Of a DNA stretch of 60,371 nucleotides, positions 51,245-58,595 are shown in pieces. The stretch comes from Pseudomonadota bacterium. Lineage in GTDB: Bacteria; Pseudomonadota; Gammaproteobacteria; Berkiellales; Berkiellaceae. The stretch lies in assembly GCA_018241965.1 (NCBI GenBank), contig JAFECS010000017.1, forward strand, positions 1-60,371. The letters are read 5' to 3'. Made by a program: the position numbers and the translations under genes. The notes beneath the pieces are model-generated. The model was given only the letters and a program-made list of their open reading frames with translations, had not been told where the DNA came from and did not search any database. How positions within the stretch are numbered: position 1 is the stretch's first letter; every line of letters starts with the position of its first letter.

Positions 51245-52309
51245 ATGTTTAGCACCCTTTTTAAGAAAGCGATTTTGGCTTGCTTTTGTTTATTACTGAT
51301 GCAATCAGCCGCGGCAAACCAAGCAACTCAGCCTCAAGTACAGGATGAAACCGAATTTTTTGCCATCGTTAATGAAACGGGTGGTTACATAACAGCAACG
51401 TTGCATCATGATTTTTGGCGCCTCATGCAACAAAAATATAACCAAGACCAACAAAATCAAATTGTTCGTGATATTCAAGCAACCTTAGAAGTGCTAAAAG
51501 AGTTTCAAGCTTTAACCTGGAAAAGTGCTAAAGATAGCTACTTTGCAAAATCGATAGTCAAAGATAGTGAATATCAGCATGTAAAGGAAAAGCTCGAAAA
51601 ACAGCATTCTCAGTATTTCTCTCCTCAGATCATTATTGAAAATTCTGAAAAAATCATTGCGGCATCAAGTGCGCATAGCGCCCTAGACTTAGGGGCAGGT
51701 AAATTTTATATCACCCCTGAATTAATTGAAGAGAACCTGATTGGCATTAAGGGCAGTTATGACAGATTAAAACTGTTGCTCATGCCAACGTGGAAAGAAG
51801 AGTATAAAGAATATACTTTGCCTTTAGTCAATGTTTCCTTGCTTTCTTTGTATGCCCCAGATGAATACCATGAAGTAATACAACATGGTGATGAGCAAAT
51901 AGATATACACATCGCTCAATTGTGTGTTGATAAAAATGCCATATATGAACTTGGCTCAGTAGATTATCAAAAAGGCGATAAGCGTTTTGTTAACTTTTCA
52001 CCAGAAGAGCGGCAAATTTATATTCAAGAGTTTGTTAGAGAGCAATTTGCTGGCTACAAAATTGCTGAGCCATTGTTGAGCAAAGGCTCTTGGCGTGGCT
52101 ATGAGTATGTTAAAGGCATTGCTTCATTAGATAACTATAATATCGTTATTATGAGTTTATTTGCCGATTCTAAAGCTTTTTATATTAAATATGTTACCAA
52201 TACCAATCTTTCGCTTGCTGGCGCAGAATTCAATGATTTTACTAAGCGTATTCAAGTGTTAGAAAGCCCCAAGGCGGTGGTACCCGTCCCTGAGGCAATA
52301 AAATCTTAA
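51245..52309 (+). CDS. Secreted protein of unknown function
   Basis: A 354-residue protein with a signal peptide (MFSTLFKKAILACFCLLLMQ, cut after SAAA). The mature part is acidic and mixed alpha/beta, with FVREQFAGYKIAEPLLSKGS and YEYVKGIASLDNYNIVIMSLF. No catalytic motif, repeat or lipobox is evident, and no family was recognised. The ribosome binding site is weak and an earlier in-frame start was not found. It sits between the CaaX terminator and the beta-lactamase gene, with which it converges. Confidence 0.6.
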   Translation: MFSTLFKKAILACFCLLLMQSAAANQATQPQVQDETEFFAIVNETGGYITATLHHDFWRLMQQKYNQDQQNQIVRDIQATLEVLKEFQALTWKSAKDSYFAKSIVKDSEYQHVKEKLEKQHSQYFSPQIIIENSEKIIAASSAHSALDLGAGKFYITPELIEENLIGIKGSYDRLKLLLMPTWKEEYKEYTLPLVNVSLLSLYAPDEYHEVIQHGDEQIDIHIAQLCVDKNAIYELGSVDYQKGDKRFVNFSPEERQIYIQEFVREQFAGYKIAEPLLSKGSWRGYEYVKGIASLDNYNIVIMSLFADSKAFYIKYVTNTNLSLAGAEFNDFTKRIQVLESPKAVVPVPEAIKS

Positions 52310-52317
52310 GATAAATT

Positions 52318-53229
52318 TTAGTTTAATAACTTTTTATCATTGTTAATAAATTCTTCTACTACCAGCTTAGTTGCAGTTGATACGATATCTTCCCTTTTCA
52401 TTGCCTTTTTATTGTCACTGGTATAGTAGACACCAAGCAAAAGAGGTTCATGCTTTGTTGGCCAAATAATGGCTAGATCATTGGTTGAACCATATATTCC
52501 ACCTGTTCCTGTTTTGTTGCCAACTACCCAACCTTGAGGAACTCCCGATCGAATACGAGCTGCACCCGTAGTAGTATCTTTTAACCAGGTGATTAATAAA
52601 TCTTTCTGAGGTTTATCTAAAACATTCCCCAGAGTTAATTTACGTAAACTTTCTACCATTGCTTTAGGCGTCGATGTGTCGTTTAAATTATTAGGACCAC
52701 CTGAATAAGCCTCAAGAGGCCAATCATGATCTTGTCTAAATGTAGGATCTTCTATAGTACGAGCAAATTGGTTCATTCCTTGAACTCCTCCAATTTGTTT
52801 CAAGAGAAGATTCATTGCAGTATTGTCTGAATAACTAATGGATGCTGCGCAAAGTTCCTGTATTGTTAATCCTTGGGAAATATTTTTTTCCGTAATCGGA
52901 CTCCATGGGGCAAGATCTTCTTTTGCATATTTGATACTTGTTGCCAGTAAAGAAGAATCATCCATGCTTTTTTTCAAAACTGCTGAGACACCAATTACTT
53001 TTGAAGTGCATCCGGTTGGAAAAGTTTCATTCGCACGATACTCTATAATTTGTCCATTTTCTGTATTAACTGCAAATATTCCGATGCGTCCTTCAGTAGT
53101 ATTTTCAAGTTTTTTTAATTTCTCTTCGATTGAAATATTATCGTTGATATGAGCATTCAAAATGTTCGAAAAAGAAATCAAAGCCATTACCGTAATCAGT
53201 TTTGAAATATTTTTTATTAATGATTTCAT
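52318..53229 (-). CDS. Class A beta-lactamase homologue with Cys in place of catalytic Ser70
   Basis: A 303-residue exported protein (signal peptide MKSLIKNISKLITVMALIS) with the class A fold. SDN is SYSDNTAMN (Ser134-Asp135-Asn136) and the KTG triad is GNKTGTGG (Lys239). But the SxxK motif reads FPTGCTSKV: aligned to TEM FPMMSTFKV, Cys74 replaces the catalytic Ser70 while Lys77 is kept. In the omega loop, the WPLEAYSGG segment does not place a Glu166 or Asn170 equivalent cleanly. So either a thiol-based enzyme, a penicillin-binding sensor, or an inactive homologue; hydrolysis of beta-lactams should not be assumed. Confidence 0.85.
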   Translation of the reverse strand: MKSLIKNISKLITVMALISFSNILNAHINDNISIEEKLKKLENTTEGRIGIFAVNTENGQIIEYRANETFPTGCTSKVIGVSAVLKKSMDDSSLLATSIKYAKEDLAPWSPITEKNISQGLTIQELCAASISYSDNTAMNLLLKQIGGVQGMNQFARTIEDPTFRQDHDWPLEAYSGGPNNLNDTSTPKAMVESLRKLTLGNVLDKPQKDLLITWLKDTTTGAARIRSGVPQGWVVGNKTGTGGIYGSTNDLAIIWPTKHEPLLLGVYYTSDNKKAMKREDIVSTATKLVVEEFINNDKKLLN

Positions 53230-53248
53230 GAATTTTAACCCTGAGTTC

Positions 53249-53863
53249 CTAAATTGTTTTTATAAGAGCAAAAACGCCAAAAGTAAATAAAACCAAACTG
53301 CTTAAACGATTTATCCATGTTAGGGTTGAGGCGCTTAGTTTGTGTCTAACTTGATGAACGCCAAAACTTAAAATGCACCACCATATTAGTGAGCCTACGA
53401 ATACTCCTAGCACAATCATTGAAGCTTCAAGGTAATCGGCGCCAGGTTCAACTATCCCCAAACTTGCATAGATGGCAAGGAAAGATATGATAGTTGCGGG
53501 GTTAGTCATCGTGAGCAAAAAAGTGGAGCTAAAATCTCGCCATAAAGAGTTAGCGTTATCTGATAGTGGTTTAGGCGCGCTGGATGATAAAAAAGTGCGA
53601 ATACTTAAATAGATTAAGAAGGCACCGCCTATTAAGGTAATGCTGTTTTGCCAAGAAAGTAAAAACGCACTCAGCGAAACTAACCCAAAGCCAGCGATAC
53701 ATCCGTAAGCCGCATCTGCTACCGCAGCGCCTACCCCTGAGAATAACCCTGCCCAAAGCCCCTGAGAAAGGGTGCGATTAATACATAAAATCCCAATAGG
53801 GCCAACTGGCGCAGCAATAGAAAAGCCAATAATCAGCCCCTTGAGAAAAAGCACATGGTGCAT
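53249..53863 (-). CDS. LysE/RhtB-type exporter
   Basis: A 204-residue inner-membrane protein with about six helices. KGLIIGFSIAAPVGPIGIL is the family signature, and helix 2 (LWAGLFSGVGAAVADAAY) and helix 6 fit the LysE/RhtB translocators that export amino acids. Its ATG overlaps the stop of leader peptide 3 in TAATG, so both are translated from one mRNA. The substrate is unknown; a peptide as cargo would be unusual for the family. The beta-lactamase gene lies 20 bases downstream on the same strand. Confidence 0.85.
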   Translation of the reverse strand: MHHVLFLKGLIIGFSIAAPVGPIGILCINRTLSQGLWAGLFSGVGAAVADAAYGCIAGFGLVSLSAFLLSWQNSITLIGGAFLIYLSIRTFLSSSAPKPLSDNANSLWRDFSSTFLLTMTNPATIISFLAIYASLGIVEPGADYLEASMIVLGVFVGSLIWWCILSFGVHQVRHKLSASTLTWINRLSSLVLFTFGVFALIKTI

Positions 53864-54087
53864 TAAATATTGCTTGCTTCAATGGCAGCAATCAGAGCAG
53901 CAATTTTAGTGTCGTTATCTACATTTTTCATTTCATCGCTTAATAAAATTGTTTTAAAAATTTTATTAATTTCGATCATTTGTTCCATGGTGCAAGTATT
54001 TAAAAACACTAAGGTGGCATCTTTGCAATTATTGGGGCATCCGCCAGAAACGGCGAGCAGTTCTGCTGGGTTAAGTACCTTTAGCAT
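53863..54087 (-). CDS. Double-glycine leader peptide 3
   Basis: A 74-residue peptide with leader MLKVLNPAELLAVSGG, matching the bacteriocin-type consensus (Leu -12, Glu -8, Leu -7, Val -4). The cargo starts CPNNCKDATLVFLNTC, with three cysteines in about 16 residues, then is helical and charged (IFKTILLSDEMKNV). It is followed immediately and with a 1-base overlap by the LysE-type exporter gene. The AAGGAAAG leader before the ATG acts as ribosome binding site. No C39 peptidase exporter is in the window. Confidence 0.78.
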   Translation of the reverse strand: MLKVLNPAELLAVSGGCPNNCKDATLVFLNTCTMEQMIEINKIFKTILLSDEMKNVDNDTKIAALIAAIEASNI

Positions 54088-54146
54088 AGTCTTTCCTTAA
54101 TTTTTATTATTAAATTAACTAACCTTTGAATAAAACAGAGATATTT

Positions 54147-55139
54147 CTAAGTTATTAATAACTTGCGGGGTTTATTATTATCCTCAAGCAGTTTTTGTGC
54201 AATATCCCACCTAAAAGCAGAATAATCACATTTTCCTTGAGGAATGCTGAAAGGGGGAAGTTGATGCGCTAATTGCGAAGCCCAATAGGCGATAACGGCG
54301 CCACAATCAACAAAGTTGGTTTGAGTGGGAATGTCTAAGCAAGTACTTTTCTCAATCCGTGACTCGAACGCTGGATCGCCAAAGTAGCTTGCAAGCATGG
54401 CCTTTGCTTTTTTGAGGTGTTTAACTCTGTCTAAGCTATTGAACCCATCTAAGCAGAACAAGCTAAATTTATTTGAGGGGGTTTTCTTAAGTATAACCAG
54501 GTAAAAATGATTTCCCGCTGTGCCGGGCTTGCCTGTGCACATAGGCACAAAAATGGTATCAGCCTTTTGCAGCGCCTTTCGTGTATTACTCAGATATTGA
54601 GGTTTTTTATTTAAGCGCTCTATCAAATCTGCTTGTACATTACGTGAGGTTTCAATATAAGCTAACCGAGGATCTTCTTCGCATAGTTTTTGAAGATAAG
54701 AGTCGATCACAAAACAACTGATTTCCTCATTACTAATTAAACTGTTTACCTGGGTTGTGTGAAGTTCGCCTTTTTTGGAAATTGCTTTGCACAAGGTTTC
54801 TTTAGTTTCTTTTGTGGAATACCGCGATGCATAAGTTGAGGTTAACTTTTTAGTCGTTTTTTGCAATGGTTTAGGTTCGACAGGTTTGCGCTTAATTGTA
54901 TAAAGATGGGTTATTTCATCATTTGAATTGTCTTCATCGTCTGTTGTTAAATCAATAACAACAGGTCTTTTGGATTTTGGTTTTGAAGAAACACGTTTTG
55001 GTCTCACGTTTTGATTTGGTGTATTTTCACCCATTAACCATTGGAAAGTGCTGGAGACTGCTTCCAGTGTTATTTTCAAAAGGGTGGTGTGCTGTACCGC
55101 TGGGGTAGCGATATAATCTGATTTTACGTCTTTAGCCAT
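54147..55139 (-). CDS. Ulp1-type cysteine protease (C48), candidate SUMO-directed effector
   Basis: A 330-residue protein. The C-terminal half is a C48 (Ulp1/SENP) peptidase domain with the catalytic triad His211 (GNHFYLVIL), Asp231 (LDGFNS), Cys279 (TNFVDCGAV) and the oxyanion Gln273. Before it, residues 46-58 are a basic RPKRVSSKPKSKR stretch resembling a nuclear localisation signal, and 60-70 read VVIDLTTDDED, a near-exact SUMO-interacting motif (hydrophobic core followed by acids). Host SUMO proteases are eukaryotic; bacterial C48 effectors such as XopD act on plant nuclei. The rest of the N-terminal half is disordered and basic. There is no signal peptide. Confidence 0.88.
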   Translation of the reverse strand: MAKDVKSDYIATPAVQHTTLLKITLEAVSSTFQWLMGENTPNQNVRPKRVSSKPKSKRPVVIDLTTDDEDNSNDEITHLYTIKRKPVEPKPLQKTTKKLTSTYASRYSTKETKETLCKAISKKGELHTTQVNSLISNEEISCFVIDSYLQKLCEEDPRLAYIETSRNVQADLIERLNKKPQYLSNTRKALQKADTIFVPMCTGKPGTAGNHFYLVILKKTPSNKFSLFCLDGFNSLDRVKHLKKAKAMLASYFGDPAFESRIEKSTCLDIPTQTNFVDCGAVIAYWASQLAHQLPPFSIPQGKCDYSAFRWDIAQKLLEDNNKPRKLLIT

Positions 55140-55478
55140 GATTGATATGAAGTTAATGCAAATATTAATGGCATTTTAGTCGCATAACATTGTGAATGTC
55201 AAAGTGCATTTTATAATCATTCAAATAATAACTAAGTTAGCTTTATCTAGCCTGTAATATTGTTTTTGGCTTGTTTGATTCTCGTATAAATAGTGTTCTA
55301 TAGTGCAAAATTTACTGAATTGGTAAAAGCGTTGGAATATACACGCAATTTGATTGACGCTATGCTTTTAAGTTTCTGAAATCGTAAAAGGAATTTGCGT
55401 TAGGCAGGATAATTTTACTGTCATATAAATATCCTTGCTTAACTCCCAAAATATAGCATTTTGCAGAGGGCTGGAAAA
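55140..55478. other. AT-rich intergenic region with divergent promoters
   Basis: Over 300 bases between the Ulp1 gene and the thioesterase gene hold no convincing gene, tRNA or repeat. It should contain the promoters of both divergent genes; TTGACG at about 55350 could be a -35 box, but no pair of boxes is convincing. Confidence 0.5.
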
Positions 55479-55892
55479 TTGAGTATTTTTAATAAAATTG
55501 TTAAAAATAGCGAAGATGAAGTATTTAAAATTGATTTAAAAGTGAGAGACTATGAATGTGATATGCAAGGTATTGTAAACAATACTGTGTATATGCATTA
55601 TCTCGAGCATGCCAGACATGAGTTTTTGAAGCACCATGGTTTAAACTGGAAGGCTCTGATTGATAGGGGCATCTACTTAGTTGCTATAAAAGCAGAAATT
55701 GAATATAAAAAATCGCTTTCATTTGGGCAGACATTTAGCGTGACATGCAAATTGCGGCAAGAGTCAAAACTTAAAATTAAATTCGAGCAAGAAATATTCA
55801 ATGAAAAAAACGAATGTCTTTTAACAGGCAGCATGATTGCAGCATTTATAGATAAAGATAAAAAACCAATAATAGCAGAAGAGGTTTTCTGA
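55479..55892 (+). CDS. Acyl-CoA thioesterase, hotdog fold
   Basis: A 137-residue hotdog protein of the 4-hydroxybenzoyl-CoA thioesterase type. VRDYECDMQGIVNNTVYMHY carries the Asp (GIVNN context) of the active site, followed by LEHARHEFLKHHGL, IEYKKSLSFGQTFSV and the closing GSMIAAFIDKDKKP. There is no in-frame ATG before that motif, so the start is TTG 55479, which lies 8 bases after AGAGGG; a TTG at 55461 is possible but has no site. Confidence 0.8.
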   Translation: MSIFNKIVKNSEDEVFKIDLKVRDYECDMQGIVNNTVYMHYLEHARHEFLKHHGLNWKALIDRGIYLVAIKAEIEYKKSLSFGQTFSVTCKLRQESKLKIKFEQEIFNEKNECLLTGSMIAAFIDKDKKPIIAEEVF

Positions 55893-55936
55893 AAGTTTTA
55901 ACGTAATACTGAGGCTGATATAATCTCAGACACTAT

Positions 55937-55956
55937 AAGGAGGTAGTAGGATGTAA
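55937..55956 (+). other. Strong ribosome binding site followed by ATG-TAA
   Basis: AAGGAGG at 55937-55943, a 7-base spacer and ATG at 55951 are followed at once by TAA. This start-stop unit could hold ribosomes in the leader of the next gene, or be the decayed start of a lost gene; nothing after it is an open frame. Confidence 0.4.
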
Positions 55957-56044
55957 AAATTTTGCACTTTGTGTTTAATTAGGACCAGGACAGGATTATT
56001 TATAGTCCGGAATTTACATAAATTTTAGTACATGGATAAGTAAT

Positions 56045-56341
56045 ATGAAGCAGTACGTTCAATCAATTTTAAGAAAATCATCTGAATTTTTTAGCAAAAA
56101 AAGCAAACCGCCCGAAGCGGCTCAAAGTGGCTCATGGCAGCATCCAAGACTCTTCATCGTTTCTCATTTTTATCAAGGACAAACCATCCAGGTTTTAATT
56201 CAAGACAGTAAAGGTAAAAAAATCACCCAAGATATCCAAAGCCTTGCGCGGCAAAAGAAATTGATTAAACAATTATCCGCGCAAGATGCATTCTTATTGG
56301 GCTATCTGTTGGCTGAAGATTCTTTTGCGAAGTCCTTTTAA
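56045..56341 (+). CDS. Small protein of unknown function
   Basis: A 98-residue soluble protein, basic at the N-terminus (SILRKSSEFFSKKSKPP), then beta-like (PRLFIVSHFYQGQTIQVLIQ) and helical at the end (AQDAFLLGYLLAED). No family, signal peptide or motif was recognised. The ATG has a weak AAG-rich leader and lies 89 bases after a start-stop codon pair. It stands alone between the thioesterase and an outer-membrane-type gene. Confidence 0.55.
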   Translation: MKQYVQSILRKSSEFFSKKSKPPEAAQSGSWQHPRLFIVSHFYQGQTIQVLIQDSKGKKITQDIQSLARQKKLIKQLSAQDAFLLGYLLAEDSFAKSF

Positions 56342-56507
56342 ATCCTGAGCGCGGGTGTCGCAGATAAGCTGCGGCACTTAGTGGAGATTAATTTTGTTAA
56401 TTTAGTTGCTTTTAGGATGAAATCAAAACTGATAGCATAATGCCAGTAAATTTATTTTAGTTTATATTAAATATCTCAATAGTTAACTCTTTAAATAGGT
56501 CTGCAAA

Positions 56508-57344
56508 ATGAAGAAACGGCTCACTGCTCTTTTGTTAGTCTCTTTAATGAGTACCGGTTCATTCGCCCATGATATAGTTCATTATAATCAACAAGATAAA
56601 TTTACTTTTGTTAATCAATTAGGTGTTGCACTTGAAGAACGCAACACTAATGCCAGTGCCTTTGTGTATTTTAATCAGGTTATTTACGATAAGTTTTACT
56701 GGGAAGTGCGCGGTAATTACGTAAGAAATTTTATAGTCACCTCCCCCCCCAAGACCCCGGGTGCCTTGCCAGATGGCCCGATAATTTCTGCGCTGACAAA
56801 TACACCCGTTACAGCAGCAGTTCCAGCGCCAACTGCAGATGATCAAGATAACCTTGATGGGTTTGGGGTTGTTGGTAAATTGGGTTGGCTTTTCCGCCCG
56901 AGCGGACATGTAACTGTATTACCCTATTTACGATTGCAGTGGTACAAAAATAATAGTACGCCTTATAAAGATGACCTCGGCAATAAAATTGAGTCAGATG
57001 TATATGGCTACTTTTTAGGTATGAAGGTAGGAATGGACATTAATGATATTTTCGGTATCTATGTCGACTATTATGGAGGTATTCAGAATGTTAATTTTGA
57101 TGTTTCTGGTTACTACACAATAGTCCCAAGTGATCTTGATATTAACGAGCTTTCTTCTACTTTTGAAATGGGCGCCACGTATAAACTTAGCAAATGTTTG
57201 ACGTTTATTCCTTATATACAACTTATCGTGTCTAGTCATGAACCCAGTTTTAATGCATATTGGGGACCGATTCAAAATACTGGCTTAACGACCTATACAC
57301 CATTATTTGGGGCAAAAATTGCCTACAAGTGGCCTGTTGCTTAA
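56508..57344 (+). CDS. Putative outer membrane beta-barrel protein
   Basis: A 278-residue exported protein (signal peptide MKKRLTALLLVSLMSTGSFA). The mature part is made of alternating strands with aromatic and polar residues (FVYFNQVIYDKFYWEVRGNY, VVGKLGWLFRPSGHVTVL, FGIYVDYYGGIQNVNF, FGAKIAYKWPVA), typical of an outer membrane barrel. A Pro/Thr-rich loop near residue 80-110 is likely exposed at the surface. The final residue is Ala rather than the usual Phe. No family name can be given. Confidence 0.65.
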   Translation: MKKRLTALLLVSLMSTGSFAHDIVHYNQQDKFTFVNQLGVALEERNTNASAFVYFNQVIYDKFYWEVRGNYVRNFIVTSPPKTPGALPDGPIISALTNTPVTAAVPAPTADDQDNLDGFGVVGKLGWLFRPSGHVTVLPYLRLQWYKNNSTPYKDDLGNKIESDVYGYFLGMKVGMDINDIFGIYVDYYGGIQNVNFDVSGYYTIVPSDLDINELSSTFEMGATYKLSKCLTFIPYIQLIVSSHEPSFNAYWGPIQNTGLTTYTPLFGAKIAYKWPVA

Positions 57345-57376
57345 ATTAAACTAGCATTGAAGTTAATTAGATAATG

Positions 57377-58000
57377 TCAACAAACAAGCTTTGCTTGCAC
57401 GACTCTACCAATGATATGAGTACCCTTAGCTAAGCGTATAGGCTTATAGTCAGGGTTTAGAGATTTAGCGTAAAGTTCGCCATCGACAAGAACTAGCTGC
57501 TTAAACACGGGAACCTTTTTATCTTTGAGTTGGATAACGGCATAGTCTTTTGTCTTAGGCTTTTGCATTTTATCAATAATAATAATAGTGCCTTCTGGGT
57601 AACGAGGCTCCATGGAATCGTTATCCATGACTAAAGCAAAAGAAAGGGGGCTTAAGTCTATATCAGAAGTTGTCCAGTCTTTGGTTTCAGTTTTAATGTT
57701 CTGAGGATAATGAGCTACTTCTTCCCAGCTGATGATCGGCACGCTGCGAACTTGGGATTTATGTTTAGGCCCAATACCAGAAATTAACCAGCTGACGTTT
57801 AGATTTAATAAAGCGGCATAATGTTCAATAACCTCAATTCCCATGCTGCGCGTACCCGCTTCATGTAAGTTATAGGTCGACACCTTTAATTCATGCGTTA
57901 GTGCAAATTCTTTGGAAGAGCGAAAGCCTGCTTCATAGCGCGCAGCTTTTAAACGCTCACAAATTTGTGATTTCAGGGAGATGGGGTTATCAAGGATCAC
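57377..58000 (-). CDS. S24-family repressor (phage CI / LexA-like)
   Basis: A 207-residue regulator with an N-terminal helix-turn-helix (residues 12-70, SSKEFALTHELKVSTYNLHE) and a C-terminal S24 peptidase domain with the Ser-Lys dyad: Ser129 in MDNDSMEPRYPEG and Lys167 in VPVFKQLV. A canonical Ala-Gly self-cleavage site is not seen between the domains, so RecA-stimulated cleavage is uncertain. No phage structural or integration genes are near. It is divergent from leader peptide 4, and the 280-base gap between them contains two inverted repeats that may include its operator. Confidence 0.85.
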   Translation of the reverse strand: MILDNPISLKSQICERLKAARYEAGFRSSKEFALTHELKVSTYNLHEAGTRSMGIEVIEHYAALLNLNVSWLISGIGPKHKSQVRSVPIISWEEVAHYPQNIKTETKDWTTSDIDLSPLSFALVMDNDSMEPRYPEGTIIIIDKMQKPKTKDYAVIQLKDKKVPVFKQLVLVDGELYAKSLNPDYKPIRLAKGTHIIGRVVQAKLVC

Positions 58001-58099
58001 TGTTATTCCAGCTCATTTTAAAGTTTGTTAAATATAATCCAAATAAATGTTTCATTTCAAGGCTTGCAATTCGAATTAGATTAAAATAACATCCTGCAA

Positions 58100-58131
58100 A
58101 TCGCAGTTTGCGACGATTGCAAAGCTGCGAT
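58100..58131. promoter_or_regulatory. Imperfect inverted repeat, candidate operator of the S24 repressor
   Basis: ATCGCAG-TTTGC and GCAAAG-CTGCGAT form a near-perfect dyad around a 7-base centre, 100 bases upstream of the repressor start and 150 bases before leader peptide 4. Its size and position suit a repressor binding site; this is inference. Confidence 0.45.
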
Positions 58132-58144
58132 AACCGTCAACCCG

Positions 58145-58248
58145 GTGGCGCAGTAGGAGTGCTCTTTGAAAACGCTTTGTGCTTAAGGATGAGTGCTTGC
58201 GGTGAGATATCGTGGGTGTGTGCTAAAGAGCACTCGCTACTGCGCCAC
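58145..58248. repeat. Long inverted repeat (about 22-bp arms) before leader peptide 4
   Basis: GTGGCGCAGTAGGAGTGCTC and its complement, with one extra base on the right arm, form a stem of about 22 bp enclosing a 57-base loop. It lies in the gap between the S24 repressor and leader peptide 4, ending 36 bases before the peptide ATG. It may be a structured leader RNA, an operator, or a small palindromic element. Confidence 0.7.
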
Positions 58249-58283
58249 TAGGATTAGAAAATTATAAATATATGGAGATTGTT

Positions 58284-58559
58284 ATGAAAACAGGAAGTTT
58301 AATGTTAACCAAAGAATTGTTAAAGACGGTGGGTGGTGGGGTGTCTCCAAATTACCCTGCGCCAAATCCATATGCCAACATTCCGCCTGCGTTTTTATTT
58401 GGGAATGGTGGGTCAAATTTGCATAGTGCTCCTCAATATCAATATCAGTTTGTGGTCAATGTGCCGGTGAATGATAATTTTCATATTGGCGCAAGTATAA
58501 TGGGAACTGAGATTGCGCCAATGGCTGCAGGAATTGGCTTTACTATAGGTCTACCCTAA
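58284..58559 (+). CDS. Double-glycine leader peptide 4
   Basis: A 91-residue peptide with leader MKTGSLMLTKELLKTVGGG; with the cut after the first Gly-Gly it keeps Glu at -8 and Leu at -7 of the bacteriocin-type consensus, though Val is at -3 rather than -4. The cargo is rich in Pro, Asn and Gly (PNYPAPNPYANIPPAFLFGN), then hydrophobic, with IGASIMGTEIAPMAAGIGF, a Gly-rich amphipathic ending. ATG 58284 follows GGAG at 6-base spacing. The metalloprotease gene starts 36 bases downstream on the same strand, so the two form an operon. Confidence 0.7.
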   Translation: MKTGSLMLTKELLKTVGGGVSPNYPAPNPYANIPPAFLFGNGGSNLHSAPQYQYQFVVNVPVNDNFHIGASIMGTEIAPMAAGIGFTIGLP

Positions 58560-58595
58560 TATTTAGTAGCGCATTAATTATAAATGGAGTTTCAA

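Noticed and set aside
52318..53229. Simple call as an antibiotic resistance beta-lactamase
   Set aside because: The catalytic Ser70 position is Cys and the omega-loop Glu is unclear, so activity against antibiotics is not supported.
57377..58000. Prophage, because of the CI-type repressor
   Set aside because: No integrase, terminase, capsid, tail or lysis gene lies in the window, so the repressor appears to be stand-alone.
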